A stretch of DNA of 64,000 bases from NCBI RefSeq assembly GCF_001592125.1, contig NZ_BCWI01000019.1, forward strand, positions 1 to 64,000, written 5' to 3'. Below the pieces are notes generated by a model. That model was given only the letters and a program-made list of their open reading frames with translations. It was not told where the DNA came from and ran no database searches. The translations under genes were made by a program, and so were the position numbers. Each line of letters opens with the position of its first letter. Positions within the stretch are counted from its first letter, which is position 1. Below, in pieces: positions 54,703 to 63,121 of this stretch. The DNA comes from Microbacterium hominis NBRC 15708 (lineage in GTDB: Bacteria > Actinomycetota > Actinomycetes > Actinomycetales > Microbacteriaceae).

Positions 54703-56169
54703 CTAGCGAAGCACCCGCGCGGCGTCCTCGGCGACATCGCCGGGACTCGCGGCGGCGTAGCCCATCGCGACCTGCGCGGCGCGGTGCTGGCGCAGGATCC
54801 GACGAGCGGGCGGGGCCGGCGGGAGGGGATCGAGGACGACGGGCCAGTCGGGGAAGTCGTCCGTCAGCGCCACGGCGGCCTGCATCGCGGCCCCCTTGGC
54901 GACGTACTCGTCGGGGCCGGGCACGAGAACGGGCAGGTCGACCAGCTCGGTCAGGATCCGCTGGACGGCCGGGTTCTTCGCCGCCCCGCCGATGAGCAGA
55001 AGCCGGCTCGTCGGCACCCCGCACGCGTCGAGGGCCTCGAGCATCGCGACCTGGCTGGCCAGGGTGCCCTCCACGATCGCGCGGGCGACGTGCGCGCGGG
55101 TGAAGTTGGCCAGCGTCGCACCGAGGAGCGCGCCGCGGGCGTGAGGCAGGTCGGGGGTGCGCTCCCCCTCGAAGTACGGCAGCAGCGTGAGCCCGTCGGC
55201 GCCGGGCGGAGCCGCCAGGGCCAGGGCCGCGAACTCGTCGTGCGTGCAGCCGAGCAGCTCAGCGCCGGCCTGCAGGTTGCGGGCGGCGTTGAGCGTCGCG
55301 ACGAGGGGCAGATGGGCGCCCGTGGCATCGGCGTAGTTGCACACCGAGCCGGTGTAGTCGTGCACCGGCTGCGAGGAGCGGGCATAGACCACGCCGGAGG
55401 TGCCCAGGCTCAGCACCGCGTCGCCCTCGCGCAGGCCGAGCGCGAGCGCCGCCGCGGCATTGTCGCCGCTGCCCACCCCGATCGGGATCCCGGCGGGGAT
55501 TCCGGGGAGGCCGTCGCCCGTCGACCCGGCCGACCCGCGCGGGCCGAGCACCGTCGGCAGCACGACGTCGTGACCGAGCGCGTGCACGAGGAGGTCGCGC
55601 TCGTACTCCCCCGTCCGCGGCGACCAGTACCCGGTCCCCGACGCCTCCGAGCGGTCGGTGACGAGCTGATCGATCCCACCCGTCCCGGGCCCGAAGCCGC
55701 GCAGTCGCCACGTGAGCCAGTCGTGCACGACGGCGATCGCGGCCGTGCGCGCCGCGGCATCCGGGTTCACGTCGCGCAGCCAACGGGCCTTCACCACGGT
55801 GTCCGACAGCGACAGGGGAAGCCCCGTCCGCCGGATCCACTCCTCGCGACCGAGCTCGGCGTTCAGCGCCACGGTCTGCGGGTGCGAGCCGAGGTCGTTC
55901 CACAGCGGCGACGCGCACGTGGCGACGCCGTGCTCGTCGAGGAAGATCGGGGTGTGCTGCTGTCCGCTCACCGAGACGGCCCGCACGTCGTCGAGACCGC
56001 CGGCGTCACGGACGGCCTCGAGCAGCGCCGCCCACCACGCCTCGGGGTCCACGATCGTGCCCGACGGGTGGGGCGCGGCGCCCGCGCGGAGCGTCGCACC
56101 GGTGTCGAGGTCGCGCACGGTGACCTTGCAGCTCTGGGTGGACGAGTCGATTCCCGCGACGAGCTTCAT
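54703..56169 (-). CDS. Xylulokinase-like FGGY kinase B
   Basis: 488 residues, clearly paralogous to XylB at 44161-45459: [36 protein letters not shown]-like (VTDRSEASGTGYW), SLGTSGVVYA, LLLIGGAAKN. About 55 residues longer at the C-terminus (ending AEDAARVLR). Probably phosphorylates a pentulose or related ketose. Middle of three kinase genes, 91 bp after kinase C and 51 bp before kinase A. ATG at 56169 with AAGGAAAGG. Confidence 0.9.
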   Translation of the reverse strand: MKLVAGIDSSTQSCKVTVRDLDTGATLRAGAAPHPSGTIVDPEAWWAALLEAVRDAGGLDDVRAVSVSGQQHTPIFLDEHGVATCASPLWNDLGSHPQTVALNAELGREEWIRRTGLPLSLSDTVVKARWLRDVNPDAAARTAAIAVVHDWLTWRLRGFGPGTGGIDQLVTDRSEASGTGYWSPRTGEYERDLLVHALGHDVVLPTVLGPRGSAGSTGDGLPGIPAGIPIGVGSGDNAAAALALGLREGDAVLSLGTSGVVYARSSQPVHDYTGSVCNYADATGAHLPLVATLNAARNLQAGAELLGCTHDEFAALALAAPPGADGLTLLPYFEGERTPDLPHARGALLGATLANFTRAHVARAIVEGTLASQVAMLEALDACGVPTSRLLLIGGAAKNPAVQRILTELVDLPVLVPGPDEYVAKGAAMQAAVALTDDFPDWPVVLDPLPPAPPARRILRQHRAAQVAMGYAAASPGDVAEDAARVLR

Positions 56170-56260
56170 TGCTGCGCCTTTCCTTCGGAGTCGTTGGTCG
56201 CTCGGTGCCGTCGGGAGTGCCGGTGCCGTGTGGGGTGGCCTGCGGTGGGGTGGCCGGGGC

Positions 56261-57703
56261 TCACCCGGGCATCTCTGCCAGGTACGCCCACTGCCGGGCC
56301 GTGCGGGTGCGCCACGCGGCGAGCGCGGCGGCGCGTCCGGCATCGGGCAGCACGTCGCGCGGGTCGGATGCGCACCAGGGCAGCCGGACGCCGTGTGCCA
56401 GCACCTGCGCACCCCGCGAGACGACCTCGGGAAAGCCCGACACGCTGAGCGGGACGCCCAGCTGATCGGCCTTGAGCTGCAGCCACAGGGGGTTGGAGCT
56501 GGCGGGGCCGATGAGCTTCACGCGCTCAAGCGGCAGGCCGAACAGATCCCAGACGTCGGCGAACTGGCGGGCCATGCCCAGGAAGCACGCGAGGACCAGC
56601 TCGACCGCCGTCGTGTCGCCCTGGAGCCCCGCGACCACCGCGCGGGCCGCGGCATCCTTCTGCGGCGGCGGACTGCCGCGGAATCGGGGCAGCACGAGAG
56701 GCAGCCGGTCGAGCGAGACCTTCCCGGTGATCCAGTCGCGATGGGCCTGGGCGATGAGGGCGAGGAGCTCGTCGACGTCGCGATCCAGGAGCGTGCGCAG
56801 GGTCGCGAACGCCGAGCCGCCGGTGGGGATCGAGGCGAACAGCGTGAACGCGTCGCCGTCGCACGCGAGGCCGTTCGCCACCTTCGTCGCCGCGGTCGCG
56901 GCATCCAGTCGCGGCGACGGCAGCAGGGCGAGCACGCCCTCCGTCGTACCGGTGGAATCCAGCACCTCGCCCGCGCGCAGATCGGCTCCGACGGCGCCGG
57001 CCATGTGGTCGTGGCCCGCCACGTGAACCGTCACCTCGTCCAGGCCCCAGGCGCGCGCGATCGCGGAGTCCATCGCGACCCCCTCGGCCGCGGGGCGCAG
57101 CGGCGGGAAGACCACCGGGTCCACTCCGAACAGCGCGCACATCTCGCGAGACCAGCGGCGACCGGAGACATCGAGCGCCATCGTGCGACTCGCGAGCGAG
57201 GGCTCGGCCCATCGCCGGCCCGTCAGCTGCGCCGCGAGGAACTCCGAGACGTTGAGCCACTGCACGTCGCCGGCGGGACGATCGGCACGGGCGAGCGCCC
57301 ACGCCACCTTCGAGATCGCGTAGTTCGCGTTCACCGGAAGACCCGTCACGGCGTAGATTCGCTCGCGCTGGGCCTCCGAGATCCGCGCGAGCAGCTCCGC
57401 CCCGCGGTGGTCGTGCCACAGGATCATCGGCGACGCCGGTGAGAGGTCGGCGGCGACCAGGCCGCCGGACTCCCCGACCCCGGCGATCGCGATGCACTGC
57501 ACCGCGCGCCGTTCGGCTCGATCGAGCCCCTCGACGAACCCGCGCACGATGTCCAGGAGCGCGACCGTGTCGTACACCTCGCCCCACGCATCGCGGCGGG
57601 TGGGCGTGGGGCAGCGGTCGGCCGCCAGCAGCGTGCCGTCGGCGTCGAAATGGCACAGCTTGATGCTGGTCGTGCCGATGTCGACCGTGATCGTCGGGGT
57701 CAT
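56261..57703 (-). CDS. FGGY-family carbohydrate kinase C
   Basis: 480 residues. TVDIGTTSIKLCHFD is the phosphate loop; HVAGHDHMAGAVGADL and DSTGTTEGVLAL form the central catalytic part; KLIGPASSNPLWLQLKAD is the C-terminal FGGY signature. It resembles the gluconate/L-fuculose end of the family more than xylulokinase. Only 7 bp after the aldolase gene, so co-transcribed. Substrate unknown. Confidence 0.87.
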   Translation of the reverse strand: MTPTITVDIGTTSIKLCHFDADGTLLAADRCPTPTRRDAWGEVYDTVALLDIVRGFVEGLDRAERRAVQCIAIAGVGESGGLVAADLSPASPMILWHDHRGAELLARISEAQRERIYAVTGLPVNANYAISKVAWALARADRPAGDVQWLNVSEFLAAQLTGRRWAEPSLASRTMALDVSGRRWSREMCALFGVDPVVFPPLRPAAEGVAMDSAIARAWGLDEVTVHVAGHDHMAGAVGADLRAGEVLDSTGTTEGVLALLPSPRLDAATAATKVANGLACDGDAFTLFASIPTGGSAFATLRTLLDRDVDELLALIAQAHRDWITGKVSLDRLPLVLPRFRGSPPPQKDAAARAVVAGLQGDTTAVELVLACFLGMARQFADVWDLFGLPLERVKLIGPASSNPLWLQLKADQLGVPLSVSGFPEVVSRGAQVLAHGVRLPWCASDPRDVLPDAGRAAALAAWRTRTARQWAYLAEMPG

Positions 57704-57710
57704 GGTCGGA

Positions 57711-58547
57711 TCAGACGGAGGGGTTGAGCATGCGGATGCGGCGCTCGACCACATCGCTGATGGCGGCGACGGCGTCGAGCGAGACGCGGATGAGGGAGGT
57801 CTCGTTCGCGTTCGCGGCGTAGGCCTCGCCGAAGGACCGGATCATGGCGTTGCGCAGATCGCTGGCCACGTTGACCTTCACGACACCGAACTCCGCGAGG
57901 CGTCCGAGCTGCGCGGCGGGCAGACCCGAGCCCCCGTGGACGACGAGCGGCACGGAGCTGGCCGCCCGCACGCGCGCGAGCAGATCGAAGTCGATGCGGG
58001 CGTTGGGCGCGTAGCCGTGCACGTTGCCGACCGAGACGGCGAGCATGTCGCAGCCGACCGCGCCCACGAACTCGGCGACCTGCCCCGGGTCGGTGGTGCT
58101 GGCGAACTCTGGGGCGACGTCGTCCTCTTTCCCGCCGATGCTGCCGAGCTCGGCCTCGAGCGCGACATCGGGCCCGCACAGGCGGCGTGCTTCGCGCGAG
58201 ATGGCGACGTTCTGCGCGAAGTCCTCTTCGGACGCGTCGATCATGATCGAGGTGAAGTCGGCCGCGAGCGCCGCCGTCACGGCATCCAGCGACTTTCCGT
58301 GGTCCAGATGCAGGGCGACCGGCACGGGGCAGTCGGCGAGGCGTCGGGCGACCATGTCGTAGATGTACTCGTAGCCGGAGAGCGTGACGTTGGTCGGCGC
58401 GACCTGGATGAAGGTGGGCACCCCGACGCGCTCCACGGCATCGACGATGCCCATCGTCGTCTCGATGTTGGTGGTGTTGAACGCTCCCGCGACGACGCCG
58501 CGGGAGGTGCACTCTCGGACGACGTCGTGACCGCTGACCAGTGCCAT
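57711..58547 (-). CDS. Class II ketose-bisphosphate aldolase
   Basis: 278 residues, FbaA/GatY/KbaY fold. Zinc ligands are visible in LHLDHGKS (second histidine), VGNVHGY and VVHGGSGLP; AELGSIGGKED is the flexible loop with conserved glutamate. Cleaves a ketose bisphosphate such as tagatose or fructose bisphosphate to two trioses; the true sugar is unknown. First gene of the aldolase-kinase operon; ATG at 58547 preceded by GGAAGGAAG. The operator at 58663-58680 lies upstream. Confidence 0.9.
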   Translation of the reverse strand: MALVSGHDVVRECTSRGVVAGAFNTTNIETTMGIVDAVERVGVPTFIQVAPTNVTLSGYEYIYDMVARRLADCPVPVALHLDHGKSLDAVTAALAADFTSIMIDASEEDFAQNVAISREARRLCGPDVALEAELGSIGGKEDDVAPEFASTTDPGQVAEFVGAVGCDMLAVSVGNVHGYAPNARIDFDLLARVRAASSVPLVVHGGSGLPAAQLGRLAEFGVVKVNVASDLRNAMIRSFGEAYAANANETSLIRVSLDAVAAISDVVERRIRMLNPSV

Positions 58548-58635
58548 CGGCTTCCTTCCATTGACGGGCGACGGAGTCGTCGTCCCGCCGCGCGGGGCCA
58601 CCACTCCCGGAGCAAGCCACGCTCGCGCCGGTGTC

Positions 58636-58664
58636 AGCCTAGTGCGTAACGTACATATCGTCCA
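58636..58664 (-). promoter_or_regulatory. Promoter of the aldolase-kinase operon
   Basis: Reverse strand: -35 TGGACG (58659-58664), 17-bp spacer, -10 TAGGCT (58636-58641). The spacer carries TGTACGTTAC, a near copy of the operator core. Confidence 0.55.
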
Positions 58665-58680
58665 GTCTGTACGTACAACA
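58663..58680. promoter_or_regulatory. Candidate GntR operator, site 2
   Basis: Plus strand CAGTCTGTACGTACAACA; its complement TGTTGTACGTACAGACTG matches site 1 (52403-52420) at 17 of 18 positions, including the palindrome TGTACGTACA at 58668-58677. It overlaps the -35 of the aldolase operon. Confidence 0.65.
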
Positions 58681-58731
58681 TCGCGGATGCCGCGGCGCCG
58701 CGCACCCGGACGGCGGCGACCGGACCGTGCG

Positions 58732-59730
58732 TCAGCGCAGCGGAGCGGTCGTCGCCCGCGGGATCAGGCGCGTCGGGAGCACCAGGTGCGTCGCCTCCGG
58801 GGTGGCCCCGGCCAGCATGGTGACCAGCATCCGCGCCGCCTCGGCGCCGAGACGCTGGATGGGCTGGCGCACCGTGCTCAGCGGGCGCGCGGTGAGGAAT
58901 GCCTCGGGGATGTCGTCGAAGCCGATCACCGACAGATCCCCCGGGACGTCGAGCCCGAGCTCCGCCGCGACGTCGATCAGTCCGAGCGCGGTGCGGTCGT
59001 TGGCCGCGAACACCGCGGTCGGGCGGTCGGGCTGCTGCAACAGGGCGCGTCCGACGACCCGCACCGTGTCGGGGTCGTACATTCCGACGGCCACGAGGGC
59101 GGGATCGAAGCGGATGCCGGACTGACGCAGTGCACGGCGGTAGCCCGCCTCGCGCATCTCCGAGGAGCGCAGTTCGGGGCGGCCCGCGAGGTAGCCGATG
59201 CGGCGGTGGCCGAGCTCGATGAGGTGCATCGTCGCCTCGAAGCCGCCGGTGAGGCTGTCGGATTCGACCGAGGGGATGTCCACCCGGCCCGCGTGGGGGT
59301 CGACGGCGACGATCGGGACGTCGGCGTTCACACCCACCACGGTCGGGGTGACCATGATCGCCGCGTCGATCAGCGTGCCGCTGAGCCGGCTGAGCGAGCG
59401 CCGCTCCCACCCCTGCGGGTCGGCGTCGCGGGCGCCGCTGTAGGCCAGCAGGTCGTAGCGATGCCCGCTCAGCGCGGCGCCGACGCCCTTGAGCACCTCC
59501 GCGCTGAACGGCTCGAAGTCCGACACCAGCACGCCCACGACGCCGGTCCGGCGCGAGCGCATGCTGCTGGCGACCAGGCTCGACTCGTACCCGAGCTCGG
59601 CCACGGCGTCGAGCACGCGCGACACGGTCTCGCTCGCCACGCCGTATCGACCGTTGACCGCTTTGGAAACCGTGGCCACGGACACACCGGCGGCCGCGGC
59701 GACGTCATGGATGGTGGCTCTGCGACTCAC
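58732..59730 (-). CDS. LacI family transcriptional regulator
   Basis: 332 residues: LacI HTH at 5-25 (TIHDVAAAAGVSVATVSKAV) with hinge, then a periplasmic-binding-like ligand domain (GVVGVLVSDFEPF, RPTAVFAANDRTA, SVIGFDDIPEA). GTG start at 59730. Transcribed away from the ABC-GH3 operon and flanking AAACGTTT-type sites, so it probably represses that operon in the absence of its oligosaccharide. Confidence 0.92.
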   Translation of the reverse strand: MSRRATIHDVAAAAGVSVATVSKAVNGRYGVASETVSRVLDAVAELGYESSLVASSMRSRRTGVVGVLVSDFEPFSAEVLKGVGAALSGHRYDLLAYSGARDADPQGWERRSLSRLSGTLIDAAIMVTPTVVGVNADVPIVAVDPHAGRVDIPSVESDSLTGGFEATMHLIELGHRRIGYLAGRPELRSSEMREAGYRRALRQSGIRFDPALVAVGMYDPDTVRVVGRALLQQPDRPTAVFAANDRTALGLIDVAAELGLDVPGDLSVIGFDDIPEAFLTARPLSTVRQPIQRLGAEAARMLVTMLAGATPEATHLVLPTRLIPRATTAPLR

Positions 59731-59753
59731 GTGGGTGATACTACGGGCGCGGA

Positions 59754-59786
59754 AACGTTATTGAAAAGGTTTTTGAAAACGTTTGA
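59754..59786. promoter_or_regulatory. LacI-type operators upstream of the ABC-GH3 operon
   Basis: TGAAAACGTTTGA (59774-59786) holds the palindrome AAACGTTT, and GAAACGTTA (59752-59760) gives a second AACGTT core; TTGAAAAGGTT lies between. These resemble LacI/CcpA-class operators and sit in the most AT-rich part of the window. TTGACA at 59792-59797 is a good -35, without a convincing -10 17 bp on. Confidence 0.65.
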
Positions 59787-59900
59787 CGTCGTTGACAACA
59801 AATGGTCACACTGGTGCTCATTCCGGCCCGAACGCGTTCACCGGAATACTCCGTGCCCCGAATGACCGGGGTGAGGCTCAATGAGGAGGACAGGAATCAC

Positions 59901-61190
59901 ATGAAGGCGAACAAGATCCTGACCGGAGCGGCGCTCCTGGTCGCGGGCACGCTCGGTCTGAGCGCCTGCAGCGGCGGGTCGGGCGACACCAACGCCGACG
60001 GCAAGGTCGAGATGACGCTGTGGCAGAACTCGACCACGGGCCCCGGCCAGCAGTTCTGGAAGGACGCCATCGCGGCCTTCGAGAAGGCGAACCCGAACGT
60101 CACCATCACGATGCAGTCGGTGCAGAACGAGGACATGGACGGCAAGCTGCAGACCGCCCTCAACGCGGGCGACGCTCCCGACATCTTCCTGCAGCGCGGC
60201 GGCGGAAAGCTCGCGGCGATGGTGCAGGCGGGCCAGCTCATGGACCTCACCGACAAGATCGGCGACACCGCGAAGTCCGAGATCTCCGAGGGCTCGTTCA
60301 AGGCCGAGACCTACCAGGACAAGATCTGGGCGATGCCGCTGGCGGTGCTGCCGAGCGGCTTCTGGTACAGCTCCGACCTCTTCACCAAGGCCGGCATCAC
60401 GACCGCCCCGACGACGATCAGCGACCTCGAGTCGGCCGTCGACAAGCTCAAGACCGCGGGCGTCGCCCCGATCGCGCTCGGCGCGAAGGACGCCTGGCCC
60501 GCCGCGCACTGGTACTACAACTTCGCCCTGCGCGAGTGCAGCCCCCAGACCATCGAGAAGACCGGCGACTCGAAGGACTTCAGCGACGGATGCTGGCTGA
60601 AGGCCGCCGAAGACCTCAACGACTTCGCCGCGACGAAGCCGTTCAACGAGGGCTTCCTCACCACCTCCGCCCAGCAGGGCGCCGGCAGCTCCGCCGGTCT
60701 CGTCGCCAACCACCAGGCCGCGATGGAGCTCATGGGCGCCTGGGACCCGGGTGTGATCGCCTCGCTCACCCCCGACGAGAAGCCCCTCCCCGACCTGGCG
60801 TGGTTCCCCTTCCCGGAGGTCTCCGGCGGTCAGGGTGAGCCGGGATCGATGATGGGTGGCGTCGACGGATACTCGTGCTCGGCCAAGGCGCCCAAGGAGT
60901 GCGCGGACTTCCTGAACTTCATCGCGTCGGCCGACCAGCAGGAGGCGTACTACGCGGCCTTCAGCGCCCCGCCGGTCAACAAGACCGCCCAGGCCGCCGT
61001 CAAGGAGCCCTACCTCCAGGAGGTGCTCGCCGCCTACAACAAGGCGCCGTTCGTCTCGCAGTGGCTCGACACCGTCCTCGGCCAGAACGTCGGCAACGCG
61101 CTGAACGTGGCCGTGGTCGACCTGCTCGCGGGCAAGAGCACCCCGCAGCAGATGATCCAGTCGGTCACCGACGCGGCCAAGAAGGGCTGA
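59901..61190 (+). CDS. Oligosaccharide-binding lipoprotein (ABC, family 1)
   Basis: 429 residues. Lipobox LSAC (near residue 22) predicts a lipoprotein; the MalE-like fold follows (MTLWQNSTTGPGQQFW, FEKANPNVTITMQ, GDAPDIFLQRGGGKL). Ligand likely an oligosaccharide such as xylo-oligosaccharide or cello-oligosaccharide given the GH3 partner; inference. ATG at 59901 with AGGAGG and AGGA upstream. Confidence 0.93.
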   Translation: MKANKILTGAALLVAGTLGLSACSGGSGDTNADGKVEMTLWQNSTTGPGQQFWKDAIAAFEKANPNVTITMQSVQNEDMDGKLQTALNAGDAPDIFLQRGGGKLAAMVQAGQLMDLTDKIGDTAKSEISEGSFKAETYQDKIWAMPLAVLPSGFWYSSDLFTKAGITTAPTTISDLESAVDKLKTAGVAPIALGAKDAWPAAHWYYNFALRECSPQTIEKTGDSKDFSDGCWLKAAEDLNDFAATKPFNEGFLTTSAQQGAGSSAGLVANHQAAMELMGAWDPGVIASLTPDEKPLPDLAWFPFPEVSGGQGEPGSMMGGVDGYSCSAKAPKECADFLNFIASADQQEAYYAAFSAPPVNKTAQAAVKEPYLQEVLAAYNKAPFVSQWLDTVLGQNVGNALNVAVVDLLAGKSTPQQMIQSVTDAAKKG

Positions 61191-61197
61191 TCGGATC

Positions 61198-62220
61198 GTG
61201 TCCCTCCGCGAGACCTCCGTGGCCGTCACCGACCCGGAGACGGATCTCGCGCAGCACGGCGGGGGCGGCGTGACGCCGCCCCCGCCCACGCCGCGCCGCC
61301 GTCCCCGTGGACTGGGCTGGGCCGGGAGATTCGAGATCGCGCTGCTCGTCGGGCCGGCGCTGATCATGTTCCTCGGCTTCGTGATCTTCCCGGTCGCGAT
61401 GGCGGCCTACTACGGCTTCTTCCGGTGGCAGGGCTACGGCGCCCCCACCGACTTCGTCGGCCTGCAGAACTATCTGACGATCCTCACCGATCCGACCTTC
61501 CTCGAGGCGCTCGGCCACAACGGCTTCATCGTCATCGCCTCCATCGTGCTGCAGGGGCCGGTCGCGGTGCTGCTGGCACTGCTGCTGAACCGCCGGATGC
61601 GGGGGCAGTCCCTCATCCGCGTCCTCATCTTCGTGCCGTACGTCATCGCCGAGGTCGTCGTCGGCACGGGCTTCGGGCTCATGCTGCAGACACAGGGAGC
61701 GCTGAACGGCCTGCTGGAGAGCTGGGGGCTCGGCGCGCTCGCCCACGACTGGATCTCCGATCCGGCGATCGCCATCTGGACGCTCATGGCCATCCTCACC
61801 TGGAAGTACGTCGGCTTCGCCGTCATCCTCTTCCTCGCGGGGCTCCAGGGCATCCCGGAGGAGCTCTACGAGGCCGCCGCCCTCGACGGCGCGGGATACT
61901 GGCAGGCCCACTGGCGCATCACGCTGCCGCTGCTGGCGCCCACCCTGCGCATCTGGGCGTTCCTGTCGATCATCGGCGCCCTGCAGCTGTTCGACCTCGT
62001 CTACATCATCTGGGGCCAGTACGTCGCCTCGACGGCGGGCACCTCCACGATGGCGACCTACATGGTCGTCAACGGCCGCAACGCCGGCAACTTCGGCTTC
62101 GGCAACGCCGTCGCCGTCGTCATCTTCGTCATCTCGCTCGTCGTCGCCCTGATCTACCAGCGCTTCGTGCTGCGCCGCGACACGGCCGGCGCCATCACCG
62201 AAGGGAAGAAGACCCGATGA
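61198..62220 (+). CDS. MalF-type sugar ABC permease
   Basis: 340 residues. Long hydrophilic N-terminus (1-40, Gly/Pro/Arg-rich), then six membrane segments; EELYEAAALDGAGYWQAHWR is the EAA motif contacting the ATPase. No ATPase gene is in the operon so far, so it probably uses a shared MsiK/UgpC-like ATPase, as actinobacteria do. Starts GTG 7 bp after the binding-protein stop. Confidence 0.93.
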   Translation: MSLRETSVAVTDPETDLAQHGGGGVTPPPPTPRRRPRGLGWAGRFEIALLVGPALIMFLGFVIFPVAMAAYYGFFRWQGYGAPTDFVGLQNYLTILTDPTFLEALGHNGFIVIASIVLQGPVAVLLALLLNRRMRGQSLIRVLIFVPYVIAEVVVGTGFGLMLQTQGALNGLLESWGLGALAHDWISDPAIAIWTLMAILTWKYVGFAVILFLAGLQGIPEELYEAAALDGAGYWQAHWRITLPLLAPTLRIWAFLSIIGALQLFDLVYIIWGQYVASTAGTSTMATYMVVNGRNAGNFGFGNAVAVVIFVISLVVALIYQRFVLRRDTAGAITEGKKTR

Positions 62221-63116
62221 GCGCGCTCACCGTCGACACCGCCACCCTCGCGACCGGCGCCGCCGGCCGCGGGCCCGCACGCCGCCGCGCGAAGGAGCGC
62301 CTGCCCTGGGGCAGCCCGCTCGTCTACTTCATCGCGCTCGTCGTCATCGCCCTCATGCTCGCCCCGGTGCTCTACATCGTCATCGGCGGGTTCCGCAGCA
62401 ATTCGCAGATCACGGTCGATCCCGCCGGCTGGCCCGACCCGTGGAACGTGCAGAACTACCTCACGGTGCTCACGGGTCCGCAGTTCTGGCGTCAGGTGCT
62501 CAACTCGCTGATCGCGGCGACGGCCACCACCGCGGGCGTCGTCGCGCTGGGACTCATGGCGAGCTACGTCATCGCGCGCTACCCGTTCCGCGGGCGCGGC
62601 GCGCTCTACGCCCTGTTCGCCGCCGGGCTGATGTTCCCGATCACGGTCGCGATCACCCCGCTGTACATCGTGATCCGCGACCTCGGTCTCATGAACTCGC
62701 TGGCCGGGATCATCCTGCCCCAGATCGCGTTCGCACTGCCGACGACCATCATCATCCTGGTGCCGTTCCTCCGAGCGATCCCCGACGAGATCCAGGAGGC
62801 CGCGTTCATCGACGGGTGCAGCCGCCTGGGCTTCTTCTGGCGCATGGTGCTGCCGCTGTCGGTGCCGGGCGTCATCACCGTCGGCATCCTGGCGTTCATC
62901 GGCAGCTGGAACAGCTACCTGCTGCCCCTGTTCATCCTCAACAACGAGGCGAGCTTCACCCTGCCGCTGGGCGTGCAGGCGTTCTCGTCCCAGTACTCGG
63001 TCGACACCGCCAAGGTGCTGGCCTTCACCTCTCTGTCGATGCTCCCCGCGCTGCTGTTCTTCAGCCTGTTCGAGCGTCGTATCGTCGGCGGCCTCACGGG
63101 CGCCGTGAAGGGCTGA
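62217..63116 (+). CDS. MalG-type sugar ABC permease
   Basis: 299 residues with six membrane segments; EIQEAAFIDGCSRLGFFWRM is the EAA loop. ATG overlaps the MalF-type gene (ATGA). Second permease of the oligosaccharide importer. Confidence 0.93.
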   Translation: MSALTVDTATLATGAAGRGPARRRAKERLPWGSPLVYFIALVVIALMLAPVLYIVIGGFRSNSQITVDPAGWPDPWNVQNYLTVLTGPQFWRQVLNSLIAATATTAGVVALGLMASYVIARYPFRGRGALYALFAAGLMFPITVAITPLYIVIRDLGLMNSLAGIILPQIAFALPTTIIILVPFLRAIPDEIQEAAFIDGCSRLGFFWRMVLPLSVPGVITVGILAFIGSWNSYLLPLFILNNEASFTLPLGVQAFSSQYSVDTAKVLAFTSLSMLPALLFFSLFERRIVGGLTGAVKG

Positions 63117-63121
63117 TCCGC

